The notes: generated by a model from the letters alone, not told the origin. A stretch of DNA of 64,000 bases from Paenibacillus sp. FSL M7-0420 (GCF_038002345.1 NZ_JBBOCJ010000001.1:930001-994000); one strand, 5' to 3'. Shown: positions 1-9,945, counted from the stretch's first letter. Numbers and translations are program-made.

Positions 1-2
1 AC

Positions 3-3000
3 AATTCAAGGACGGGTAACATTGGTATCTCATATGATGTGAAAAATAACAATGCCACGGCCGGAACGGTGGGGATTCGGCTTCTTCTGGACAACGCGCT
101 GGGTTCAGAGATCGACGCACCTTATGTGCTGGTTGACCCGTCGCAGCCGACAATCGTTGAAACCGAATATAGCGGTGACAACCTTCCGCAGCAAATTAGA
201 TATGTTGATTCTCTGTCCGCTTCGAGCAAGACGGCTTATGCCCTCTTGTCCGGCTGGAGCGGCAACAAGGATGTCAACGTTGATAAAGTGATTGTCGGAC
301 ACTGGATTAATCTTGCAAACACCAGATACGAGTACACACCAAACCCCAGTGTTGACTTTACTAATTATTCCAACCGGTACTTGGTTCCTGACACGGCAAC
401 GGCCTATTATTGGAATGAAAAATCCATTGAGCCGGGTCAAGTCAGAATTTCTGAAATGCTCTATGGGATCGGCAGCTTTGCTGAACAAACCCAAAAGGAG
501 CATGTATCCATAGGGATTCAAACCGGAAATGTATACTTAGCTAACGACAAAAAGGCTTATGAAAACAATGGTGTTTTTAAAGCAAATGTAGTCATTGACA
601 ATAGTGTCTCCGGAGCAAAAGAACTTATAGAACCCATTGTAAAGCTTAGCCTCGAAGAGGGGCTTGTGTTTGCAGCCACGAATACACGGGAATACACGGT
701 GAAGATTTCGGGCGGTCTTAACATTGGAACGGTATTTAATATTCCGGATGTTGACATTATTGCAGAGACTCAGTCTATGATTACGTCAAAACGTCTGGTC
801 GTTTCGCTAAACGCCACAGAAATTATTGATGCTAAGACCCATAAAGTGGTTGACTACAGTGCCAACACAAACATTTTGATTCCAGCAGTGGAAGGAAAGC
901 TCCCGGAGGTTTCAATGAAGCATGTTTTCCCGGCGGCCGTTTATTATGAAGGCGACAAAAACCTTACCGTTTCTGGCGATATGAAGGTTTTGATGGAGGC
1001 CCTTTCGGGAAGTGACGGATGGAGTCTGTACCTTGTTGCATCCTCAAGCGTTGAGGCAGCTCTGATTGACAAAAGAAAAATAAGCTTTATTGATGAAGGC
1101 CAAACGCTTGCGTTCTCAACGAATCAGACGTTGGCGGTTGGAAAGTATGACATTGAATTCAGATTTACAAATCAACAGCTGATCGATGCCTTCGGTACCA
1201 AAATTAAAGCAGCAACTACAGTGGACGTTACCAGTAATTTAGCGGATAAAAGTGCAAGCTACGGTATTGTTTCGCTGGTCCGGTTCACAGATGCTGCAAA
1301 CCACAGACAGTTATATGACTATATCAGTTTTACAAACGAAGACGTAATGAAGAAATTTATAGCCGGCGGCGTGAGCAAAGACGGCATTCTTCACAAAGGA
1401 ATAGCCTTTAAAGAAGACGAAACAGAAATTCTGTTGACCCTTCGCGGAAAAATCAGACTTATGGATACAGGGACGGAAAAATATTACTCTGCCAGCCCGG
1501 CAGATGGCGACATTACCATCAACAGCATCTTGACCTATGACAGCACCGAAGCCCTTAAGATGACCGTTGACAGCAAGGGGGCCAAGCTGGAAGGCGATGG
1601 TACCGTCAAAGTGATCAACTCGATTAATATTTGGCATAATAAGTGGCATTTTGAAGCCAGCAATGGAACCAAATATACGCTGAACCGGGAGGCTGTTGCC
1701 GGGAAGACTGCTGAGGCCTTTGAACTTCAGCTCGGAGATGCCGGTTATATGCTGCAAAATATTGCAGGTTTTTTGATCAATATTAAATACGGTGTTATGA
1801 CCCGGGACGACGATGATTTCGGAATTAGCTTTGGCGGAAGAATTTCAATGCCTTTAAAAGCTGCTGATCCATCGAAGGGTGAGGAGCATTATGATTATAA
1901 AGGCTCGCTCACAGCGGACGTTCAAGATGTTCTCTATGGAAGTAAAGACAGCGAGATTGGTTTTGTTGGCATTAACACAACACTCTCAGTAGCTCTGCCC
2001 AAAGATATATTAGGCCCGTTAGTAGGAAACGAAGCCGGTGTTAAAGCGGATATAACCATTAACACCATTGAAGATATTTATAGTATTGATGCCGGTGTTT
2101 CTGTTACCATGCTGGAAGTAGAAGGGTCATTGGCCCTCAAAAAGGTGCCTATTAACTCCGTGCCCAAAATGATGCTGGACAAGCTCACCTTCTTTTTGGC
2201 GCCATCCACAATGAAGGTTCCTGTGGTTGCACCTTATGTATTTATCACAGGCCTTGGCGGAGGAATCTCAAACCTTGCAGACACCGTTGCCGGAGAACCG
2301 GCAGGCGAACTTCCACCCCTTACCATCCATCTTCAAACAAGGCTATTAATTAATGCCATTATTGTAGGTGACTTTAAGCTGGATGCGAAGCTATCCGGTC
2401 TTGCCATAGAAGGCAGCGGCCACTTGGAGAAAGATGAAGAGGGAAGGCTGCTTAATATTCAAGCGGGAATGAATGTTCAATGGATCTCGCCGTTTCAGCT
2501 TAATGCCTTCGGCAGCATCAGTATTCATGCCGGAGCCATTCGTGGCGGGATCACGATTAAAATTACGGAAGATTATTTTTATGGTTATGTGTATGCAGGG
2601 CTGTTCATTCCAGACTCCATCCCGCTGCTCGGGGGCAAGGAGATCGCAGGCGTTGAGGCAGCCGTCTCCTCTGACTTTGTGGGTGCAAACTTTAAGGTCA
2701 TTGGGGTGAAGCTGGGCTTTATCTATTATTGGAACGGTGACCTAAGCTTTGGCGGGTCCATCGACCTCTCTTCAAGAGGAGACGCCGTTCACTATGTTCA
2801 CTCGGAAGCGCTGGACGAGAGCGGCAACCTTGTGCCTACCACCATGATCTATGGAACGAATATGAGAAGACTGAATACGGAGGCCGTCGCTAAGACAAGG
2901 GCCGGAAATGGGGTTACCAAAGAGATTAACCCGGCAACAAAGGATGCACTTCTCTTTGAAATTCCGCTTCGCGGTTTAATCAAGCCTTCTGCCTCAGAAA

Positions 3001-5252
3001 TCAATGTCACCAATCCAAATGGCAAAAGATTGACCATGGTTGAAGACGATAACAAGGGCAACGGAAACTATCTTGTTCAATCTTTAGACGGCACGAATTA
3101 TTTGTACATTTCAGTCACTGACCCCTCTCTGATTGTTGCGGGGAACTGGTCCGTTTCAGTTTCAACACCTGATGTTTATATAGACAGCTTTGCAGTAAAC
3201 AGTGTTGACTATATGCCCGAGCTGACAGGAGTTAGTGCTTCTACCAGCACCAATACAAGCCGTGAACTTAACGTTTCCTGGACTACGGACAAGCAGGGCC
3301 AATATTCGGGTGCACTTAATGTCTATGTCACGAAGGACCCGTCCGTCATGAAAGCCATCGAATCTTCTAACATTCAAGATACTTCATCATTAATTAGTAT
3401 CGGTAACCTGGAGTTAGATGAAATTGAATCAGGTTCTCATGTGTTCACGCTTCCTGAGTCCTTTCCTGAAGGGAAATATCACGTGGTTGCAATGCTTGTT
3501 AACCATCAAGGCGGAATGAGCAAGAAAATCACTGCCTCAACCTTCACTTTTACCAATCCATTGCTCCCTCAAAACCCTAAATCTGTGTCTGCGGTCTACA
3601 GCGGTGACGGATATGTGAAGGTTAGCATAACGGGAAGTGACGACACTGCAACACATTATCTTGTGGCGATCCAAGACGAGGATGGGGATGAGGTCGAGAA
3701 TTCCTTTGGTCAATTTAAAGTGGGCAGTGACATCATCCTCAAACCATTAGAGAACCAAACCAACCGGCCTCTATTAGAGGAAGGCAAGACTTATTTTGTT
3801 AAAGTGCAGGCGGTTAGAATTGTGGAGTCTGCTCTTACACAGGCGGAATATTACCGTTCAACCGAATTTGCATCATCGCCAGGCTTTGTTATGCCTTCAA
3901 CGGATAAGCCTCAGCTTGTAAGCGTTGAGACAAACATTGACAGATCACAGGATCTCTATTACTTAAACACTAACCAATTCAAGGCGACGTACACCTTCGA
4001 CAGACCTGTGAAAATGACCTTAAATCTTAACACCGAAGATAAAAATACGCCTCAAGAATTTAAGAAGGTCTGGTCATTTGAAGAAAATCTTGAAGACGGC
4101 CAGCAACTGGTTGACTTCATAGCGGTTGCTGAAAACCGTGACACCCTCCAAGGCAGCCGCTCATCAGGGGCTATTGGATTTACTGTTGATACAAAAGCAC
4201 CTGCGTTACTCCTTGATGAAGATGTTCAAACCAGCCTTGATAAGGAAAACGTTGATAACACTGTCAGCAATCAGGTTGTTTTTGTTGGCGCAGACTCAAG
4301 CTACAGCTTCCGTGGTCTAACAGATCCATCCGCAACATTAACGTTAGACGGCACTTCAGACGGAATTGTTATCAGTCCGGACGGAACCTTCGTTGTCAAT
4401 CGTAAGGCCTCAAGCGAGGACCCGAACCAAACCCTGATGCTTACAGCGGTTGATGATGCCGGTAACGAAACGGTTGTTCCAGTGTATCTTGTGAATCGTG
4501 TTCTGTCAGAGTATGAAGGCATCAAGCTAATCTCTGACCTGGAGGGCTCCGAGGATCAGCCTGATTCGATTGAGCTTGGCATAGGCGGGGCAACGGCGCT
4601 TTCGGTTAAAGCTCTCCGCACAGTGGACGGTACCGTTCTAAAGGCAGAAGACGTTGTGTGGGACGTTCTGTATAATCAGAACATCATCAGACTTTCACAA
4701 AATGGGACCATTGAAGCATTAGCTCCAGGCGAAACGGCCATCAAGGTTAGTTACAGACTGTCTGCTTTTGAAGGCCAGAACGGGAAGACGGTCTATAAAG
4801 AACTGTCAGACGTAATCAAAATTCATGTAAAAGATTATGGTTACCGTTATGAGGTTCGTCAGACACAAGGGTTCTCGTTGTACGCCATATACACTGAAAT
4901 GAACATGGGCAAGGCAACGGTTGTGATTGGCGGCAACAAACAAACTCTGTTATATGACAATCTCAAGAAAGCCTATATTGGTGCTTCAAAGGAGATTGTC
5001 ACAGGCGAGCAATTAACAGCCAAGCTTGGTTTTGAACCAACGGTGAAATCTCCTGTTCTTCTGCGAGGAGATACCGATGGTAGCGGTGCGATTGATAAAG
5101 TCGATGTTTTGGCAACATTGAACGCTATTTTAGACAATGTTTACAACGGCTTTAGTTCAGTAGAAAATTGGATGAGAGCTGATACCAACGGTGACGGCGT
5201 TGTTGACATTGTAGATGCGCAGCTCACCCTAATGGAGGCACTTCAAAGATGA
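3..5252 (+). CDS. Giant exported multidomain protein with C-terminal type I dockerin (5' end outside window)
   Basis: The frame is open to the left edge and reads sensibly upstream of the first GTG (position 39), so the true start lies outside the window. At least 1,749 residues are present. The body is a long series of beta-rich segments without enzyme motifs that I recognise. Around 3.2-3.9 kb there are FN3-like modules, around 4.2-4.5 kb a bacterial Ig-like module, and around 4.55-4.84 kb a BIG2-like segment. The last 65 residues are a dockerin: two calcium loops, DTDGSGAIDKVD and DTNGDGVVDIVD, each followed by a helix. Dockerins bind cohesins, so the protein is probably tethered to a surface partner. 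The stop codon overlaps the next start (ATGA), and that next gene encodes a cohesin-like SLH protein. The presence of the dockerin is clear; the identity of the body is not. Confidence 0.85.
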   Translation, partial: NSRTGNIGISYDVKNNNATAGTVGIRLLLDNALGSEIDAPYVLVDPSQPTIVETEYSGDNLPQQIRYVDSLSASSKTAYALLSGWSGNKDVNVDKVIVGHWINLANTRYEYTPNPSVDFTNYSNRYLVPDTATAYYWNEKSIEPGQVRISEMLYGIGSFAEQTQKEHVSIGIQTGNVYLANDKKAYENNGVFKANVVIDNSVSGAKELIEPIVKLSLEEGLVFAATNTREYTVKISGGLNIGTVFNIPDVDIIAETQSMITSKRLVVSLNATEIIDAKTHKVVDYSANTNILIPAVEGKLPEVSMKHVFPAAVYYEGDKNLTVSGDMKVLMEALSGSDGWSLYLVASSSVEAALIDKRKISFIDEGQTLAFSTNQTLAVGKYDIEFRFTNQQLIDAFGTKIKAATTVDVTSNLADKSASYGIVSLVRFTDAANHRQLYDYISFTNEDVMKKFIAGGVSKDGILHKGIAFKEDETEILLTLRGKIRLMDTGTEKYYSASPADGDITINSILTYDSTEALKMTVDSKGAKLEGDGTVKVINSINIWHNKWHFEASNGTKYTLNREAVAGKTAEAFELQLGDAGYMLQNIAGFLINIKYGVMTRDDDDFGISFGGRISMPLKAADPSKGEEHYDYKGSLTADVQDVLYGSKDSEIGFVGINTTLSVALPKDILGPLVGNEAGVKADITINTIEDIYSIDAGVSVTMLEVEGSLALKKVPINSVPKMMLDKLTFFLAPSTMKVPVVAPYVFITGLGGGISNLADTVAGEPAGELPPLTIHLQTRLLINAIIVGDFKLDAKLSGLAIEGSGHLEKDEEGRLLNIQAGMNVQWISPFQLNAFGSISIHAGAIRGGITIKITEDYFYGYVYAGLFIPDSIPLLGGKEIAGVEAAVSSDFVGANFKVIGVKLGFIYYWNGDLSFGGSIDLSSRGDAVHYVHSEALDESGNLVPTTMIYGTNMRRLNTEAVAKTRAGNGVTKEINPATKDALLFEIPLRGLIKPSASEINVTNPNGKRLTMVEDDNKGNGNYLVQSLDGTNYLYISVTDPSLIVAGNWSVSVSTPDVYIDSFAVNSVDYMPELTGVSASTSTNTSRELNVSWTTDKQGQYSGALNVYVTKDPSVMKAIESSNIQDTSSLISIGNLELDEIESGSHVFTLPESFPEGKYHVVAMLVNHQGGMSKKITASTFTFTNPLLPQNPKSVSAVYSGDGYVKVSITGSDDTATHYLVAIQDEDGDEVENSFGQFKVGSDIILKPLENQTNRPLLEEGKTYFVKVQAVRIVESALTQAEYYRSTEFASSPGFVMPSTDKPQLVSVETNIDRSQDLYYLNTNQFKATYTFDRPVKMTLNLNTEDKNTPQEFKKVWSFEENLEDGQQLVDFIAVAENRDTLQGSRSSGAIGFTVDTKAPALLLDEDVQTSLDKENVDNTVSNQVVFVGADSSYSFRGLTDPSATLTLDGTSDGIVISPDGTFVVNRKASSEDPNQTLMLTAVDDAGNETVVPVYLVNRVLSEYEGIKLISDLEGSEDQPDSIELGIGGATALSVKALRTVDGTVLKAEDVVWDVLYNQNIIRLSQNGTIEALAPGETAIKVSYRLSAFEGQNGKTVYKELSDVIKIHVKDYGYRYEVRQTQGFSLYAIYTEMNMGKATVVIGGNKQTLLYDNLKKAYIGASKEIVTGEQLTAKLGFEPTVKSPVLLRGDTDGSGAIDKVDVLATLNAILDNVYNGFSSVENWMRADTNGDGVVDIVDAQLTLMEALQR

Positions 5253-6862
5253 TCAAATACTTAAAAGTTATTTTGTGCATCATGCTTCTAGGGGCTGTTC
5301 TACCATCCTATGCCTACGGCGCAAATGATGCGGCAGACCTTAGTTATCGTGTGGGCATCACCGTAACGGACAGCTCGGGTTCCCCGAAATCATCATTTGA
5401 AGTCGGGGAAAAAATACTGGTTAAGCTTAGTCTTGCCTATACTGGTGCCGGAAGGGCACCGGTATATGGCTTTCAGGGAAAGCTGCAGTTTGATTCTTAT
5501 GTACTGGAAAATACCGGTGTGAAGATGGAAAAGGACATTTCAATGAAAGTTTCCGATGGTGCCATCAACTATGTTTATCTGGATATGACCGCGAAAGGAA
5601 CAGAGGATGCCATACTGAAAAATATCGGAACGGCTGTATTTCAAGCTAAAAATAGCGGCACGTTCAGCCTTTCTTCAAGCGGCTTCATTCTAACCAACAA
5701 AGATGCGACACACCGGTATATTGAACCGGTTGAAGCTGTGCCAATCATTGTGGGCGATGGAGTAAAGGATGCCTCAAAATCTCTGTTATATGAAAACATT
5801 GTTGCTGCAAAAGCTTTACTTGCTTCAGTGACGATTGCGGATAATCCCAAAAACATCTATTACCCGGATCATTGGTATCCAACCAAATCCGCGCAAACAT
5901 TGAGAGCTGTGATTGCCGAGGCTGAGGCTGTTTTTAATAACAAGGACGCGCTGGCTTCGGAAATCTCTGAGGCTATCGAAAAGCTTAGCAAGGGCGTTTC
6001 CGATTTCGAAAACTCCAAAATTACCGGTCCGAAACGTTGGGCTGCTCCGGCCGGCAATACCACAGCCGATAGCACCGCAGTGGATCTTTACTATTCCGTT
6101 AAAGCTTCGGTTAAAGGCGGAAATGGCAAAATTGCCGAGGGCTTTGAAGTCCAAACCATTCGTGCAACAACCTCTGCCACCATCCGAATGATTCCGGATG
6201 AAGGGTTTGAAACCGAATATATCTTTGTCAACGGTGAGAAATTTATAGGCCATGACATTTACACCATTCCAGAGGTTAGCCGTGACACCCTTGTGGTTGT
6301 TACCTTTGCGAGAAAAACTCCTTTTACAGATATAGCACATGACGATTGGTTCTATTCTTCTGTAAGGTATGTGTACAACAAGGGACTATTCACGGGAACC
6401 TCTGAAACGGAATTCTCACCCTCCGGGAAGATGAGCCGTGCCATGCTGGCCACTGTAATCTATCGTATGGAGAATAAACCGGATGTTACATTTGTGAGTG
6501 TATTCTCTGATGTTCTAAGTGGCCGCTGGTATTCAAATCCGGTGATTTGGGCCAATCAAAAGAACATTGTTAACGGGTATGATAAGGGTAAATTCGCTCC
6601 CAATGAGGCCATCACCCGTGAGCAAATTGCTGTTATGCTGCATAGATACGCAAAGGTTAAAGGTGTTGGCCTTCAAGCTAAAAATTCAAGCCTGAGCTTC
6701 AAAGATGCCAATCAAATTTCAGGCTATGCCAAAGAGTCCGTTGCTTGGGCTGTGTCCAAGGGCATTATGAAGGGCAACACGGATTTAACTATCAATCCTT
6801 CGGGTCTTGCTACCCGAGCGGAGGTTGCCACGATGCTCGAAAGGTTTAATGAGCTGAATTGA
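5249..6862 (+). CDS. SLH-domain surface protein with cohesin-like domain
   Basis: This 537-residue protein has a signal peptide (about residues 1-25, ending SYAYGA). Residues about 30-170 look like a cohesin fold: a FEVGEKILVKLSL opening, then YGFQGKLQFD, DGAINYVYLDMT and ILKNIGTAVFQAK, the strand order seen in cohesin-type domains. Residues about 180-255 resemble a FIVAR helical module and about 280-355 an InlB-like B repeat. Three SLH domains (about 357-410, 417-475, 484-537) would bind pyruvylated secondary wall polymer. Translation is coupled to the dockerin gene by an ATGA overlap. Inference: this protein anchors its dockerin-bearing neighbour to the S-layer or wall. The SLH part is certain; the cohesin assignment is by pattern only. 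Confidence 0.85.
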   Translation: MIKYLKVILCIMLLGAVLPSYAYGANDAADLSYRVGITVTDSSGSPKSSFEVGEKILVKLSLAYTGAGRAPVYGFQGKLQFDSYVLENTGVKMEKDISMKVSDGAINYVYLDMTAKGTEDAILKNIGTAVFQAKNSGTFSLSSSGFILTNKDATHRYIEPVEAVPIIVGDGVKDASKSLLYENIVAAKALLASVTIADNPKNIYYPDHWYPTKSAQTLRAVIAEAEAVFNNKDALASEISEAIEKLSKGVSDFENSKITGPKRWAAPAGNTTADSTAVDLYYSVKASVKGGNGKIAEGFEVQTIRATTSATIRMIPDEGFETEYIFVNGEKFIGHDIYTIPEVSRDTLVVVTFARKTPFTDIAHDDWFYSSVRYVYNKGLFTGTSETEFSPSGKMSRAMLATVIYRMENKPDVTFVSVFSDVLSGRWYSNPVIWANQKNIVNGYDKGKFAPNEAITREQIAVMLHRYAKVKGVGLQAKNSSLSFKDANQISGYAKESVAWAVSKGIMKGNTDLTINPSGLATRAEVATMLERFNELN

Positions 6863-6887
6863 AATTTAAATGAATACAAACGAATAC

Positions 6888-6934
6888 AAACCAAGCTGAC
6901 TTAGAGTTTTTCTTTGTCAGTTTGGTTTTCTTTA
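6888..6934 (+). terminator. Rho-independent terminator of the dockerin/SLH operon
   Basis: AAACCAAGCTGAC (6888-6900) pairs with GTCAGTTTGGTTT (6916-6928) with one G-T pair, followed by a T-rich tail. It lies 25 bp after the SLH gene stop. Confidence 0.85.
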
Positions 6935-7133
6935 TGTGAACTTTAATGAAGCTGCGGGGGCGCCGGGTCCTCCGTTTTTTTTTGCTGCACAACCCAATCA
7001 GAATGGCTATTGCTAGAGTAGATTAGCTTGAGGGTGATTCTGTTAGAGTGGCGGCAATGGACTGCGCCAAAAATGTGGACAGGGGTAAAGGCGCGAATCC
7101 GTTCCGATTACATTAGGAAATGGGGGGATACAG

Positions 7134-7388
7134 ATGGATTTCAGTGCATTGACTGGCCTTTTCGTGGATAACAACGGTTCGGTCGTGCTGAATGTTCTGT
7201 TATCTACTGCCTTGATCTGGAGTGTTAAGCAAATTGCGAATAAAGAGAAAGTGATTCAGAATTATCAGAAACGGGATGAGGAGAATGAGAAGCAGCTTAG
7301 CGAATATAACCGTACGCTCGTGAAGCTGCTGATCGAGAGAGGAACCGCGGAGAAAAAACCTAATGATGAGGGGGTCGTCAACAAGTGA
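7134..7388 (+). CDS. Small membrane protein with coiled coil, holin-like architecture (BhlA/UviB type?)
   Basis: 84 residues. One N-terminal membrane segment (about residues 16-34) is followed by a highly charged helical tail (about 37-70) rich in Lys, Glu and Asn. This layout matches short BhlA/UviB-type holin-like proteins, but I cannot show homology. A G-rich ribosome site (TGGGGGGA) precedes the ATG. The stop overlaps the next small gene's GTG. It is the first of three tiny overlapping genes with no phage structural genes around them. Confidence 0.55.
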   Translation: MDFSALTGLFVDNNGSVVLNVLLSTALIWSVKQIANKEKVIQNYQKRDEENEKQLSEYNRTLVKLLIERGTAEKKPNDEGVVNK

Positions 7389-7561
7389 AGCTCCTCGATA
7401 TCTTTCGCAAGCACGAGCTGAAGCCCAGCCGGGTCAAACGGGAAATTGAGACCCTGGGCCAAATTCAGGAGGCGTATGAATCCAATGATCTAGAGAGGCT
7501 TATTGATCTGCACCGTACGGGCTTAGGCAGAAGGGGAGATGATCTGCATGGACATTATTGA
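7385..7561 (+). CDS. 58-residue hypothetical protein
   Basis: GTG start at 7385 inside the stop of the upstream gene, with GAGGGGG about 10 bp upstream. The product starts VKLLDIFRKHEL and ends with GRRGDDLHGHY. It is charged, soluble-looking and helical, with no recognised family. Its 3' end overlaps the start of the next gene by 14 bp. Tight overlaps with both neighbours are the main evidence that it is real. Confidence 0.5.
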   Translation: MKLLDIFRKHELKPSRVKREIETLGQIQEAYESNDLERLIDLHRTGLGRRGDDLHGHY

Positions 7562-7910
7562 CTTGATCCTGATTACACTGGAAATGATAGCCTTGATCGC
7601 TTTTACCGCGTATGTTATCCGTTACAGCAGGTATTTTATGGGACGAGGCCCCTTGCGTACGTATAATTTATATCTCCGCAGTGTGTGGATAACTTACGGA
7701 GCGGTAGCGCTGCTATGTCTCAATCTGCTCTGGGGCAGGCTGAACATTATTCTCGGGCTGAACCTGTCCGGCAGCTTATCCGATATCCTGCGGGAGTATG
7801 TGCTGGTGCTGACCCTGGTAATGCTTGTATTCGCAGGCTTGATGCACAAAGAGTTATGGGACAGCAACCATAGGCACAAGCCCCGCCGTGAGCGCAAGAA
7901 ACTGAAGTAG
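7548..7910 (+). CDS. Small three-helix membrane protein, unknown function
   Basis: 120 residues from ATG 7548, chosen because AAGGGGAG sits 9 bp upstream; an in-frame ATG at 7539 is too close to that site. Three hydrophobic segments (about 5-25, 46-66, 84-102) are followed by a strongly basic C-terminal tail (HKPRRERKKLK). The start lies within the previous small gene, so the three genes form one translational unit. Function not recognised; the neighbours suggest a phage-derived or toxin/holin-like cassette, but nothing proves it. Confidence 0.55.
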   Translation: MDIIDLILITLEMIALIAFTAYVIRYSRYFMGRGPLRTYNLYLRSVWITYGAVALLCLNLLWGRLNIILGLNLSGSLSDILREYVLVLTLVMLVFAGLMHKELWDSNHRHKPRRERKKLK

Positions 7911-8089
7911 TAGGCCCCACTGCGCATCATTTCCCCTCGTACACTAGTCCTCCGCCACGTTCATCTCTCTCAATATGAAAAAGCACCAGCTCCAGCTGAA
8001 ACAGCTGGCTCTAACCATCGCCCTGTCCGTTTTGGAGAAGCGGGATATTCAGATATAATAGGGGAAAAGCATGCAGGGAGGCGGTCTGT

Positions 8090-9046
8090 TTGACTTCGAA
8101 TGATACGCTGCAGCTGGCGACCTTCGCCGGCGGCTGCTTCTGGTGTATGGTCAAGCCGTTTGACGAGCTGCCGGGCATCGTCTCGGTAGTGTCAGGTTAT
8201 ACAGGCGGGCACACGGAGAATCCGACTTATGAAGAGGTAGGGTCGGAAGCTACCGGGCACCGGGAGGCGGTGCAGATTGTCTATGATCCGGAGCTGTTCC
8301 CGTATGAACGGCTGCTGGAGATCTATTGGCAGCTGATCGATCCGACGGATGACGGCGGGCAGTTCATGGACCGGGGGCATTCTTACGCTCCGGCGATCTT
8401 CGTTCACAATGAAGAGCAGCGGAAGCTGGCGGAGCTGTCGAAGGAGAGGCTGAAGGCCAGCAAGCGCTTCAAGGCGCCGATTGTGACGCCCATCCTGCCG
8501 GCTGCGCCGTTCTATCCGGCGGAAGCGGAGCATCAGCAGTATTACCGGACCCATCCGCTGGATTATAAGCTGTATCAGAAGGGCTCGGGCCGTGACGACT
8601 TCACAGCGCTGCACTGGAACAGCCGTGAGGATAAGAAGCGGCTGCGGGGGCAGCTTACAGAGCTGCAATATGAGGTCACCCAGAACAAAGGCGCGGAGCC
8701 TGCCTACCAGAATGCGTATTGGGACCACTTCGAGGAAGGCCTCTATACGGATGTGATCAGCGGTGATCCGCTGTTCAGCTCGGCAGACAAATTCGACTCC
8801 GGGACAGGCTGGCCCAGCTTCACGGGTCCGGTGGAAGAGGGGATAATCCGGCGGGAAGCCGATTACAGCGGCGGACAGGTGCGGACCGTGCTGCGCAGCA
8901 GGTTAAGCGGAGCTTATCTGGGGTATTTAACCTTTGACGGCCCGGAGCCGGCGAAGCAGCATTATCATATCTATTCTGCCGCCCTTCAGTTCGTCCCCAA
9001 GGCAGAGCTTGAAGACAGAGGGCTGGGTCGGTATGTGAGACTCTGA
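8090..9046 (+). CDS. msrAB: Peptide methionine sulfoxide reductase MsrA-MsrB fusion, MsrB half degenerate
   Basis: 318 residues from a TTG start with GGGAGGCGG 6 bp upstream; the nearby ATG frame is stopped. Residues about 8-165 are MsrA with the GGCFWC active site (Cys16 nucleophile, Cys19). Residues about 200-318 are MsrB by order of motifs ([33 protein letters not shown]). The usual HLGHVF.DGP and RYCINSAAL motifs read [10 protein letters not shown] and HYHIYSAAL, so the catalytic Cys is His and the active-site His residues are Tyr. MsrA should repair Met-S-sulfoxide; the MsrB domain is probably inactive or repurposed. The gene is free-standing. Confidence 0.9.
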   Translation: MTSNDTLQLATFAGGCFWCMVKPFDELPGIVSVVSGYTGGHTENPTYEEVGSEATGHREAVQIVYDPELFPYERLLEIYWQLIDPTDDGGQFMDRGHSYAPAIFVHNEEQRKLAELSKERLKASKRFKAPIVTPILPAAPFYPAEAEHQQYYRTHPLDYKLYQKGSGRDDFTALHWNSREDKKRLRGQLTELQYEVTQNKGAEPAYQNAYWDHFEEGLYTDVISGDPLFSSADKFDSGTGWPSFTGPVEEGIIRREADYSGGQVRTVLRSRLSGAYLGYLTFDGPEPAKQHYHIYSAALQFVPKAELEDRGLGRYVRL

Positions 9047-9119
9047 ACTATGGGTCTATTTATAGCTGCCTTGAGCATATGCTGAATCTATAGTCCTGTC
9101 CACAAAAGGGGTTGAAGAT

Positions 9120-9851
9120 TTGGCGGGTGCACTTTTAGGCAGCTTTTTGTCTGCCATGGCAACGGTGCTGGGCGTTATTCCTATTCTGTTCGTAAGGCGG
9201 CTGTCCGAGCTGTGGAAGGATGTGCTGGTGGCCTTCACGGCCGGGATCATGGTCTCTGCAAGCACCTTCGGGCTGATGCCGCAGGCAATCAGAGAATCGG
9301 GTATTACTGCGCTGACACTGGGGCTGATTACCGGCGTATTGCTGCTCGATCTGATCGAGAGTCATATTCCGCATATCGATGTGGAGAATAAGCCCGGCCT
9401 CAGCAATCTGGATTCCAAAGCGCTGCTCGTCATGATTGCGCTGTTCATTCATAACATCCCCGAAGGGCTTAGCACAGGCTTCAGCTATGCCAGCGAGCAG
9501 ACAAGCCTCGGCCCGATGGTGGCGATTGCGATTGGCGCGCAGAATATGCCGGAAGGGCTGATTCTGGCAATCTTCCTCATGAATGCCCGCGCCAGCCGGC
9601 GTAAGGCGTTGACGATAGCAGCGTTGACCGGTCTGATGGAGATGGTGTCGGCTGTGATCGGGTATTTTACAGCCAGCTATGTACAGAATGTGGTTGGATA
9701 CGGGCTGGCATTCGCAGCCGGGGCAATGCTCTTCATCGTGTATAAGGAGCTGATCCCGGAGAGCCATGGCCACGGCTTTGAACGGCCCTCGACGTATTCA
9801 TTTATCTTCGGGCTGCTGGCGATGGTCTATATTACGCAGTTTTTTGGCTAG
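9120..9851 (+). CDS. ZIP-family divalent metal transporter
   Basis: 243 residues, about eight membrane helices. The two signature metal-site helices are present: HNIPEGLSTG (about residue 113) and AQNMPEGLILA (about residue 140), typical of ZIP/ZupT proteins that import Zn2+ and other divalent cations. TTG start with AAGGGG 8 bp upstream. A short histidine-containing loop follows the third helix (ESHIPHID), as usual for the family. It stands alone, 73 bp after msrAB. Confidence 0.88.
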   Translation: MAGALLGSFLSAMATVLGVIPILFVRRLSELWKDVLVAFTAGIMVSASTFGLMPQAIRESGITALTLGLITGVLLLDLIESHIPHIDVENKPGLSNLDSKALLVMIALFIHNIPEGLSTGFSYASEQTSLGPMVAIAIGAQNMPEGLILAIFLMNARASRRKALTIAALTGLMEMVSAVIGYFTASYVQNVVGYGLAFAAGAMLFIVYKELIPESHGHGFERPSTYSFIFGLLAMVYITQFFG

Positions 9852-9945
9852 GCTGCTTCAGCGGCAGTGTCATTTGCATCTGCCTGCCGCAGCTGCTATG
9901 CTATAACGCAATCCCCGGTTCCTATGGAGAAGGAGTGATAACAGG

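Noticed and set aside
7134..7910. Prophage remnant
   Set aside because: No integrase, capsid, tail or endolysin gene nearby; only the small membrane proteins resemble phage lysis genes.
7975..8058. 27-codon ORF MKKHQLQLKQ...
   Set aside because: No ribosome site, very short and not overlapping the small-gene cassette. Possibly a relic.
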